Shown here in pieces: positions 11,930 to 19,215 of a stretch of 26,506 bases of DNA. The DNA lies in assembly GCA_039105265.1 (NCBI GenBank), contig JAPFFF010000322.1, positions 1-26,506 of the forward strand, written 5' to 3'. The notes beneath the pieces were generated by a model, which was not told where the DNA came from, made no database searches, and saw only the letters and a list, made by a program, of their open reading frames with translations. The position numbers and the translations under genes were made by a program. Source of the DNA: Tritrichomonas musculus (lineage: Eukaryota; Parabasalia; Tritrichomonadida; Tritrichomonadidae). Positions within the stretch are counted from its first letter, which is position 1, and every line of letters starts with the position of its first letter.

Positions 11930-13873
11930 ATGTTATATCGAAACGAGAGAGCCCATAATCTTCGCACTGAAACAGGAAACGTTCTTCATGCATTTGAAGA
12001 GATGAGAAACATGATTAATGTCAATGACGGTACACGTTCATTTTCATTCAGAACAGTTGACTGTCATGACCAACCAGCTCCGTTTACAGCAGGTCAATAT
12101 TCGCAAATCAGTTTAACACATCCTGACCATTTCGTAAGTGATATTGATAAAGGTTTCTTAACATTTCACGTTAAATTAGATTTATCATTGAATACAGATA
12201 TGAGTAAATTAAATGAAATCAATGACCCCAACAATTTGTACAAAATGTTTGTCGGTTTCAAATCATCAAACCAGTTGTTTGACAGGTTAGAGATTCTTCA
12301 TAATAATGTCAATGTCGGATACCAACAGAATGAATGCATTCGTGAGGGCTTCTTATATTCTTCAGTTAAACCAGAAGCCGAGAAGAAACGTCGCAGATTC
12401 GTTCATTCATTGTGGGAAAACATTAGCAACTATTCACAGACACATGCAGGAGCTTATGTTAACTTGAATTCATTTAAGAACACAGGAAGAAGTGAAGTCG
12501 AATTTGATTTGAATGTTCCTTTTGATGATTTGCTTGCATTACAGGCATTCGATTTATTCCCTAACGGAATCATTGGTGATTTATCAATTCGTTTTCAAGT
12601 CAGTCCAGCTGGTCTTGTTTGGGCAGTATTAGACCCTTACACAGTTGCTGAAGCAAAAGTATTTCTTGAAGACAATGATTCAATATCGATGGAAGAATTA
12701 AACAGACTAAAGGAAATCAAAGCACGAGGACACCTCAAACATCAATTCACACAAATCGGTAATCAAGCTGTGATTCCAGGACCTGGAGACAATCCAGACC
12801 CACCATCACCTGAACCAACACCAACGAAATATCAATTGAAGTATGAAGTTAGAGAACAATACGTATCTGCATCTGGAGGTGATTTCGATGAACTGATTGA
12901 AAATTGTTCATTAATATTTAGCTTTACTGATGATGAATTTACTGAACTTGGAATTGAAAAGACTGATGATAATAAAGCAATTTGTCAAGCCCATTATACC
13001 AAAGAACATGGTAAATTACCTCAACCATCACATGCAGGTCATGTTTACGTTAACTTTGTATCTAAAACTGAAGCCAACAAGTTGATGAGCGCTCATTATT
13101 CAAAACAAACAGCGACATTAACTGTTAATCGAATGACAATCATGGCTTGTAAATCTAATATGCAAGGCTTTGGTGTTTGTGAAGCTACAAGACAAGGAAT
13201 TGAGGACATTTTGAGACAAGGTTTAATCATTCCTTCACAAAAAGTTGATTATCATGCTTTCCCAATCGCTCCAGCAGCAAACGGAATCAAGTCAACATTG
13301 AATATCCCATTAATCAATGCAACTAATTTATCAATCATGTTTCCAAAGCATCATAATGATTTAACTGTCTTTGAAAACCCAGTTTATCAAAACTGTTTCT
13401 TGAATATTGGTGGAAAGAACTTCCCAGACGAAAACGTTTCAACTATTGGTGCACGATTCTTTGAGAATCAATTAACGGCTGGTGATTTAGATGCAATCAC
13501 TCTTTCATGCACAAAGGAATTTGAAGACTCAATGACAATGCCAAAGAATGACGCGAATGGTAAGAGATACAACAACACAATCAGTGATGCAACATCATTT
13601 GTTTTCAACATTCAAACTGAACGAGCGAGTGCAGGGTATACATTCGACGGACTTGATGGGGGATTTGGAAACGTGCAAATACAAGTCAATGGAATGCCTA
13701 TCTATACTGGAGATGATGACACATATTATAATGTTGTTGAACCAAACGGAACAATTGTCAGACCTCCTCCCGTTCAACTTTGGATAACTAGAGATTCTTA
13801 CTTTAAACTATCACTCGAAGGCTTGGAATATGTTGATGACGAATCACCACAAGGAAGTCAAGCAAATGAATAA
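11930..13873 (+). CDS. MCP: Major capsid protein, double-jelly-roll type
   Basis: 647 residues, slightly long for Polinton capsid proteins (about 450-650). The beta-rich N-terminal half carries pieces typical of the family: FLTFHVKLDLSL near 75, FDRLEILHNNVNVG near 117 and VPFDDLLALQAFDLFPNGI near 197-216, the last being the characteristic loop before a jelly-roll strand. A proline-rich linker sits at about 284-300 (GDNPDPPSPEPTPT). It introduces a segment of roughly 110 residues before the second jelly roll resumes (MACKSNMQGFGV near 405). The protein would form pseudo-hexameric trimers of an icosahedral shell. The start codon lies in TCATAAATG, and the stop is embedded in GAATAAAAATAATGA, a 3' signal shared with other genes here. 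The fold assignment rests on pattern recognition. Confidence 0.8.
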   Translation: MLYRNERAHNLRTETGNVLHAFEEMRNMINVNDGTRSFSFRTVDCHDQPAPFTAGQYSQISLTHPDHFVSDIDKGFLTFHVKLDLSLNTDMSKLNEINDPNNLYKMFVGFKSSNQLFDRLEILHNNVNVGYQQNECIREGFLYSSVKPEAEKKRRRFVHSLWENISNYSQTHAGAYVNLNSFKNTGRSEVEFDLNVPFDDLLALQAFDLFPNGIIGDLSIRFQVSPAGLVWAVLDPYTVAEAKVFLEDNDSISMEELNRLKEIKARGHLKHQFTQIGNQAVIPGPGDNPDPPSPEPTPTKYQLKYEVREQYVSASGGDFDELIENCSLIFSFTDDEFTELGIEKTDDNKAICQAHYTKEHGKLPQPSHAGHVYVNFVSKTEANKLMSAHYSKQTATLTVNRMTIMACKSNMQGFGVCEATRQGIEDILRQGLIIPSQKVDYHAFPIAPAANGIKSTLNIPLINATNLSIMFPKHHNDLTVFENPVYQNCFLNIGGKNFPDENVSTIGARFFENQLTAGDLDAITLSCTKEFEDSMTMPKNDANGKRYNNTISDATSFVFNIQTERASAGYTFDGLDGGFGNVQIQVNGMPIYTGDDDTYYNVVEPNGTIVRPPPVQLWITRDSYFKLSLEGLEYVDDESPQGSQANE

Positions 13874-13907
13874 AAATAATGATTTAATTTGATGATTAAG
13901 TTTTTAA

Positions 13908-13933
13908 ATTGATTTTTTATTTTTGTTTCATAA
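13908..13933 (+). promoter_or_regulatory. Initiator-like promoter of the HNH gene
   Basis: A T-rich stretch (GATTTTTTATTTTTG) is followed by TTTCATAAATG, the same TCATAAATG start context as the capsid gene. TCATA fits the TCAYW initiator and would give a leader of only a few bases. A similar TTTATTTTTG lies before the integrase start at 14588. Confidence 0.5.
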
Positions 13934-14548
13934 ATGACTGAACAAGCAGCTGAGTTTGTACAATTAAAAGACTTTGATGATTATGAAATATTGTCTGTTT
14001 ATCCATTTACAATCAGACGTAAAGACAACCATCATGAAGTGAAAGAATGTAATAACACAACAGGATATAAACAAGTCAAGTTAAATGGTCATAAATATTC
14101 TTTTCATCGTTTGATTGCTCTTCAATTCATTCCGAATGATGACCCAATCAATAAAAATGTTGTTGACCACATTAATAGAAATAAAACTGATAATCACATT
14201 AATAATCTTCGTTGGTGTTCTCAATCTGAAAACAGTTATAACAGAACAGCATTTCATGGAATTCAATATGAATTCATTGATGATATACCTGATGATGCTA
14301 TGATGATTGATTATTATGAAACTAAGCAAGGAATACGAAATTTTGAAGAACACAAATATTATTATCATTATGTTGACGAAACTGATGAAGATATCTTTTA
14401 TTGTAAAATCACGAATAATTTATATAAGACATTACACATCAATCAAGATAAAAAAGGAAATCAATATGTATATATGCAAGATGTAAATAACAAACGTGTT
14501 CAACTGTTCATAAACAAATTCAAGTTTCAACGTAATTTGATTGATTAA
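13934..14548 (+). CDS. HNH endonuclease, free-standing homing type
   Basis: 204 residues. Residues about 14-55 form a small N-terminal module with the DYEILSVYPFTIRR pattern of NUMOD4-like DNA-binding segments common in HNH homing enzymes. The HNH core follows: HRLIALQFIPN with His58, then VDHINRNKTDN with His79 and Asn87, then NLRWCSQSEN at 91-100. A third region (about 115-204) is rich in Tyr and acidic residues and is not recognised. Such enzymes cut DNA and spread their own gene, or act in packaging or host-DNA degradation in viruses. It lies between capsid and integrase genes, 60 and 39 bases from them, inside one rightward block. The stop is TAAATA. Confidence 0.85.
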   Translation: MTEQAAEFVQLKDFDDYEILSVYPFTIRRKDNHHEVKECNNTTGYKQVKLNGHKYSFHRLIALQFIPNDDPINKNVVDHINRNKTDNHINNLRWCSQSENSYNRTAFHGIQYEFIDDIPDDAMMIDYYETKQGIRNFEEHKYYYHYVDETDEDIFYCKITNNLYKTLHINQDKKGNQYVYMQDVNNKRVQLFINKFKFQRNLID

Positions 14549-14587
14549 ATAATCATCATTAATGAATGCTTTATTTTTGCGATTCAA

Positions 14588-15703
14588 ATGAATGAATACA
14601 TCGAAGATGAAGCGAGTGCACGCAGCTACAAAGAATCAATCAACTATCCTTTCAAATCTAAATACAAGTACATCAAAGACACAAACATTAAAACAGAGCC
14701 CTATATACCTGACTTTCAATTGAAAACAGTAAAGAAACTATCAAAACCTGACTTCTCATTTGAACCGTACGCGTACGAAATCGATATAATGTTTGCATTA
14801 AACAAAGCTTATCTCGTCCTAATCAATGTAAACACCAAATACTTAATTGTTGAACCAATTGATTACAAATCTGAGTTGTATGTAATCAAAGTAATTGATA
14901 AACTAGTCAATAAAAGGAATATCAGAATCGAAACAATTAAATGTGATGGTGAAAAGGCTTTCATATCAAATGCATTCAAAAGTTATTGCAACGGTAAAGA
15001 GCGATATCAATCAGACAAACCATCAATTAAATTCAAAGCTCCTAACAAAATAAAGTTAATCATTGATGATTCACCTTTCACGAATGCACATAAATGTGTT
15101 GATGCAGTAATCAGAACATTAAGAAATGCTTTTGGTCAATCACAACAACGAATGACAAACAATGTATTGATGCAACAAATGGTTGAATGGTACAATAACA
15201 CGCCTCATTCATCTCTTCGCTTATTGAATCCTTTATACACATCATTTGATGAAGAAACTGATGAATACCTTGACAAACGACAATCAAAATACATTTATCT
15301 AACACCTCAACAGATGCAAGACGACCGCGACCTTGAATGGCAATACATAAGAGCGAAATCAATGCAATTGAAAGAGATTCAACAAAAACAACGATTTAAA
15401 GGTCTTCTGTCATATAAACCCAAAAATATAATACTCATTCACACCGATTACGGAAAAACAGAAAAGAAACATGAAAAGCGAAGAAGAGTGTTCAATGAAC
15501 TCGCTGAATTCATTTGCTATGAGTCTGGAAACGTTAAATGTAAACTATTAAATCCTTTGCGTCAAACTAACAAAACACGGAAGAATAAAACAATAATAAC
15601 TGTACCAATCATGTACACAAAATATGTTTGTTCATCAATAGATGATTTGAATGATGATTATAAAATATTCTTTTTGGCTTATAAAACGCAAAATGAAAGC
15701 TAA
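14588..15703 (+). CDS. INT: Retroviral-type (rve) integrase
   Basis: 371 residues. The RNase-H-fold core runs about 58-190. Its acidic positions are seen in YEIDIMF (Asp66) and IKCDGEKAF (Asp120), with a third acidic position in KCVDAVIRTLRNAFG (Asp172) in the usual helix. WYNNTPHSSLRLLNP at about 201-215 is the classic tail of the core (YN.TPH). A basic linker and an SH3-like beta C-terminal region (about 285-365, KKHEKRRRVFNEL onward) follow. No HHCC zinc finger is apparent at the N-terminus. The protein would join element ends to target DNA. It overlaps the start of the next gene by 11 bases, so the two are probably on one message. The stop is TAAACA. Confidence 0.9.
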   Translation: MNEYIEDEASARSYKESINYPFKSKYKYIKDTNIKTEPYIPDFQLKTVKKLSKPDFSFEPYAYEIDIMFALNKAYLVLINVNTKYLIVEPIDYKSELYVIKVIDKLVNKRNIRIETIKCDGEKAFISNAFKSYCNGKERYQSDKPSIKFKAPNKIKLIIDDSPFTNAHKCVDAVIRTLRNAFGQSQQRMTNNVLMQQMVEWYNNTPHSSLRLLNPLYTSFDEETDEYLDKRQSKYIYLTPQQMQDDRDLEWQYIRAKSMQLKEIQQKQRFKGLLSYKPKNIILIHTDYGKTEKKHEKRRRVFNELAEFICYESGNVKCKLLNPLRQTNKTRKNKTIITVPIMYTKYVCSSIDDLNDDYKIFFLAYKTQNES

Positions 15704-16043
15704 ACAACAAATCACAAAACGATACTATCACACACAATCAAAAGATTTTATTCTTCCTGATGATTTCGTTTATAGTCGCAACAAGAAGTACATTGTTGTT
15801 CAGTATTGTGGGGCTGTTGTCAATCAACATATTGTTGGTGATTTGATGGTTCATTCAGATATCGTTGAATTCATGCCTTTCTGCGACCATTTCATTATGC
15901 TTGCTAACAGAAGACAAACCAAATACCGTAAATATGAGTGTCTGAACAACACAAAAAAAGAATATCATTTATGGTTCACAGACATGAAAGGAAACGTTAT
16001 TGAACCTGAATCATTTATATTCAGTTGCTTATTAATTTATTGA
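15693..16043 (+). CDS. Small beta-rich protein, candidate vertex (penton/minor capsid) protein
   Basis: 116 residues from the ATG at 15693. An in-frame ATG at 15651 would add 14 hydrophobic/basic residues buried in the integrase gene, so the later start with 11 bases of overlap is preferred. Alternating hydrophobic segments (YIVVQYCGAVV, DIVEFMPFCDHFIML) suggest a single beta sandwich. The C-terminus, YHLWFTDMKGNVIEPESFIF then SCLLIY, shows the strand-turn-strand pattern (hydrophobic, T-D-x-x-G, then a final strand) that I associate with single-jelly-roll minor capsid proteins of small eukaryotic DNA viruses. That link is inference. Its position directly after the integrase and before another likely structural gene fits. 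No catalytic motif is seen. Confidence 0.65.
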   Translation: MKAKQQITKRYYHTQSKDFILPDDFVYSRNKKYIVVQYCGAVVNQHIVGDLMVHSDIVEFMPFCDHFIMLANRRQTKYRKYECLNNTKKEYHLWFTDMKGNVIEPESFIFSCLLIY

Positions 16044-16050
16044 ATTCAAA

Positions 16051-16581
16051 ATGAATAACAATCATTCGCCTCCAGTGTTTGATGCTTTTTTTGGTCCTTC
16101 ATCATATAAACCACCTGAATACTATCCAAACACACCAAAATTCGTTAACATCACTGAAGGACCACCCCCGACATGTGATTATTATATTCCTCGCAAATTC
16201 AGAAACATAAGAAGCCCGCCACCAACATTTAAACAACATCCTGCACTCGAAAGAAGAGTTCGAATAAGAGAGAAGTTATTTGAGCAATTACAAGATGACC
16301 CAATATATGAAGTATATGCCAAAGAAAAACAAAGACAAGTTGATTCAATAAAAGCTAAACAACGAATCAACAGAATCAAATCATCATTCATTCAACAACC
16401 AAACCCTCCTTCACCGTCGATGATTTGGAATGATTCGAGGTATTGGAATCAATTGAGAAACACCGATGAATCACTTGATAAAACTGAAATCACTCCGTTT
16501 GATGCTGATTTGAGTCCAACACGTAGACTCAACACATCCAAACATCGAAGACCAAAACGCAAAATGAGTGAACAAAAATAA
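16051..16581 (+). CDS. Proline-rich disordered protein with PPxY motif
   Basis: 176 residues, starting 7 bases after the preceding stop. Residues 1-65 are rich in Pro, Tyr, Phe and Asn and appear disordered, with PPEY at residues 21-24 and further PPPT stretches. Residues about 65-115 are a charged helix (RRVRIREKLFEQLQDDPIYE). The tail is basic and could bind nucleic acid or serve as a nuclear signal (RRLNTSKHRRPKRK). PPxY motifs in virus proteins bind WW-domain ubiquitin ligases and help virion release; whether this one does is unknown. No family recognised. The stop is TAAAAG. Confidence 0.65.
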   Translation: MNNNHSPPVFDAFFGPSSYKPPEYYPNTPKFVNITEGPPPTCDYYIPRKFRNIRSPPPTFKQHPALERRVRIREKLFEQLQDDPIYEVYAKEKQRQVDSIKAKQRINRIKSSFIQQPNPPSPSMIWNDSRYWNQLRNTDESLDKTEITPFDADLSPTRRLNTSKHRRPKRKMSEQK

Positions 16582-16634
16582 AAGCAATCAACATGATTCA
16601 ATGAATATCATTTCATTTATTTTTATTCTCTGAT
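16582..16634. terminator. Shared 3' region of two convergent genes
   Basis: 53 bases between convergent stops. The rightward gene ends in TAAAAG. For the leftward gene, the opposite-strand sequence six bases after the stop is GAATAAAAATAAATGA (16613-16628 on the + strand as TCATTTATTTTTATTC). The same 16 bases follow the KilA-N gene at 23042-23057. TAAA is the known trichomonad polyadenylation signal. Confidence 0.6.
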
Positions 16635-19193
16635 TCATGCTTCTTCTTGAAATATATCAATATCGTATCTGTTTACATTACTTAATTGGTCTTTCTTCTG
16701 TGCATTTAGTTTTTCCTTATATTCGAGATATCCACATTGCTGACCATAGATTTTATCAATCAAGTTATTGATTATTCGATTATATTCTTCTTTATTTTCT
16801 CTTATCTCTTCTGTAGGTATTTCAGCAGCTAATTGAGTCTTTTCAGCCAGTTTTTGGGGTCTCTGCTTGTCATTCATACTGACATTTACTAAGTATGATA
16901 GTATCAATGATTCCATTGATTGAATGAAAGCGATTGGCATTCCTTCCCAAGCACTTCTATTAGGATTGAATTCACCGCTTTCAAAGTTAATGACCTTTGA
17001 CAAATTATTGATGAATGTTGTCATTCGCTTACCAATCATTTGATTGTACTTTGATTTGTTGATTTTCTTCCATGCCAACCATTGAATGTAATTCATTGGC
17101 TGACCACCTTTTTCAATCTCTTTCTTGACATTGTTATCAAAGTATATACAAAACAGTACATTTGAAACTGAAAGGTACGAAATGATTCTTGTTAATGGTT
17201 TGAATTGTGGGAATAATTGCCAGAAGACTTTCCAAACCTTTGCGAAATAGCTTGACCAATATGATGAAGGGCTTAATCGTTTGCTGACTTTTGGCTTACC
17301 CAAACCGAGTTCATTGTGATAGAATTCTGTATATTTCTGGATGGTTTCATTTGGATTAATAATATATTCACCTTTCTCCCAATCTACGGAATCCTTTGAT
17401 TTATTGAATTGTTCATTGAGCCAAACATTGAACGGTTTAGCTTTCCTTTCTTCTGCTGATTTGACAACAGTCTTCCATACTTTCTTATAAGGAGAAGCAA
17501 ATACAATTTTATATCCGTTTATGATTTGTGGCACTCCTTTCTTATCAACTAATACAATATCATCAATCTTATCTCCGTTCAGGTCTGTTATTGCTTCACC
17601 ATTTGGGTCCATAGCGTTTGTAGGAAGTAAACGATATTTTGGCTTTCCGTCTTGGTCAAGATGTGTATGACAGTATATTGTTGCTTGGTCTCTGGTTGAG
17701 GCAGCAGGAATGTATTTGATTCTGTAATTACCATTAATGATTAAATCAAGGAAGTTTTGTTTATAGTATGTTGAACTCTTGGCGGGTGATTGAATGTTAA
17801 GGTTTGTGAAATCTCTATCGATGTTTTCAAGAACGGTTGGTGCATCTCTGTCCTCACGCTTACCTCTTACTGTTGCTGCTTTAGCATTTTTAATTAAAGC
17901 ATTGATTTCATCATCGGTTATTTTTTGTGCAAATGGATTTCCAGGTTTAAATATTTTTTGATTAAATTCAACTTTATCACCATCAATGAACTTGCCATGC
18001 TTCTTTGGTTTATTTGCTTGTTGAGCGTAATCAGTGAATGTTTGATTGAGGTCATCACCATCTTCTCTATCGAAAACAAATGACTGCGAAAAATCGTCTG
18101 CGTCTGTCATGACTCTTTTAGATGCTGAAAAATTATTAACAACATCATTTGGTTTCACAAATGGGATTGGTTTCATTGATGGTGGTTTGATTGGTTGTAT
18201 GACATCAGAGCCTTTGATAGGTTTTTTATTAATGATTGTGTCAAACACTCTGAAGAATGATGATAAGCCTGTAATTGATTTTTGTTCATTGGTTATATCA
18301 ATGTTTCTCTTCATCTTGTCTCTGATAATTTCAAGTGTTTGATGTAATGCATCAACGTTTTCCTTTGCTTGTTCATCAAGTTTGTTTTGTGGTTTCTTTG
18401 CTGCTTCATAACATCTTGGTAGTACATTGAGCCATGGTTGATTATAGCCTAATTGCTTGAGCAATTCAATGTCATCATCTACCAAATCATAAGGAGATAA
18501 CAACAAGGCTGATAGGTTATCTTCCTCCTCTTCTTCTAATTCTGGGAAGTTAAATGATATTGATGGTAGTGAATCATCTTGCTCCAAAAAACTTGTATTC
18601 AGTAATTCATCAGAATCACTCGGAGTTATGCGTTTTCTTCTTGGTGTTCTTCGTTTACTGCTGTCAGGTGTTGGTTCATGTATACTTGTTCTCTTTCTTC
18701 TTCCTTTGGTGGCTTGTGGTGTTTGACTCTTTCTCGGTGGTTTGATGGGTGATGAACGAAAACCATCAGAGCTATAATTTAAATCATCGTTGACAACAAT
18801 ATTGAAGTAATTGATAATTGTATCAAGACTTTTTTTATCTGTTGTGTACTCTTTTAAACTAAGGAATCGATTGCCTTTACTTTTAATACCTGCATTGATT
18901 TTGTTCATCAATGAAACAAATCGACGAAACTTGACTTTCATTTCACGAATCTTTCCCACACTTCTTCCTGTATATTCATTGTTTTGTATTTGATACAACA
19001 AATTAATTAAATCATTGGGGTGTTCTAGTTTGTATGTACTGAGAAACGTGTTCTTAAAATAATCTATCGGGTCCTCTAGTTCTTCATCATCATCAGGTTT
19101 AGATACCTCACTGTCAAATATAGTTTCATCATCAATATTGCTCAAATCTAATTCAAAGCTATCAGATGAATTATTTTTGTCTTGTTTTGACAT
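16635..19193 (-). CDS. Large probable virion protein with Asp-rich loop and basic tract
   Basis: 852 residues, family not named. Residues 1-45 are acidic and Ser-rich. About 50-140 is helical. About 150-200 is disordered and very basic (RRKRTSIHEP, SKRRTPRRKR), resembling a nuclear-localisation or DNA-binding tract, followed by an acidic run near 218-226. About 255-480 mixes helices and linkers. The best conserved-looking part is about 480-600, with DLNGDKIDD at 537-545, then IVLVDKKG and NGYKIVFASPYKK. The Asp pattern is that of a calcium-binding loop, and I associate the loop-plus-NGY arrangement with uncharacterised structural proteins of large eukaryotic DNA viruses. The C-terminal third is helical with aromatic segments (SSYFAKVWKVFWQLFPQFK). 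There is no Walker A motif, so it is not the packaging ATPase. It starts 22 bases from the divergent fibre gene. Confidence 0.75.
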   Translation of the reverse strand: MSKQDKNNSSDSFELDLSNIDDETIFDSEVSKPDDDEELEDPIDYFKNTFLSTYKLEHPNDLINLLYQIQNNEYTGRSVGKIREMKVKFRRFVSLMNKINAGIKSKGNRFLSLKEYTTDKKSLDTIINYFNIVVNDDLNYSSDGFRSSPIKPPRKSQTPQATKGRRKRTSIHEPTPDSSKRRTPRRKRITPSDSDELLNTSFLEQDDSLPSISFNFPELEEEEEDNLSALLLSPYDLVDDDIELLKQLGYNQPWLNVLPRCYEAAKKPQNKLDEQAKENVDALHQTLEIIRDKMKRNIDITNEQKSITGLSSFFRVFDTIINKKPIKGSDVIQPIKPPSMKPIPFVKPNDVVNNFSASKRVMTDADDFSQSFVFDREDGDDLNQTFTDYAQQANKPKKHGKFIDGDKVEFNQKIFKPGNPFAQKITDDEINALIKNAKAATVRGKREDRDAPTVLENIDRDFTNLNIQSPAKSSTYYKQNFLDLIINGNYRIKYIPAASTRDQATIYCHTHLDQDGKPKYRLLPTNAMDPNGEAITDLNGDKIDDIVLVDKKGVPQIINGYKIVFASPYKKVWKTVVKSAEERKAKPFNVWLNEQFNKSKDSVDWEKGEYIINPNETIQKYTEFYHNELGLGKPKVSKRLSPSSYWSSYFAKVWKVFWQLFPQFKPLTRIISYLSVSNVLFCIYFDNNVKKEIEKGGQPMNYIQWLAWKKINKSKYNQMIGKRMTTFINNLSKVINFESGEFNPNRSAWEGMPIAFIQSMESLILSYLVNVSMNDKQRPQKLAEKTQLAAEIPTEEIRENKEEYNRIINNLIDKIYGQQCGYLEYKEKLNAQKKDQLSNVNRYDIDIFQEEA

Positions 19194-19215
19194 TGTTTAG
19201 TTTCTAATAAATTGA
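19194..19215. promoter_or_regulatory. Divergent promoter, 22 bp
   Basis: Only 22 bases separate the ATGs of the leftward 852-residue gene and the rightward fibre gene. No clean TCAYW initiator is present within the spacer on the + strand, so initiator sequences may lie inside the opposing genes. Shared control of two large structural genes is plausible. Confidence 0.45.

Noticed and set aside
15651-15692. Upstream ATG for the small beta-rich protein
   Set aside because: It would extend the overlap with the integrase gene to 53 bases and add residues that look like out-of-frame integrase; the ATG at 15693 is simpler.
14588-15703. LTR retrotransposon integrase
   Set aside because: No reverse transcriptase, gag or protease frame lies next to it and no LTRs are seen; the neighbours are capsid and HNH genes.
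18046-18993. Several + strand open frames of 60-98 codons
   Set aside because: All lie antisense inside the 852-residue gene and show no domain or start context.
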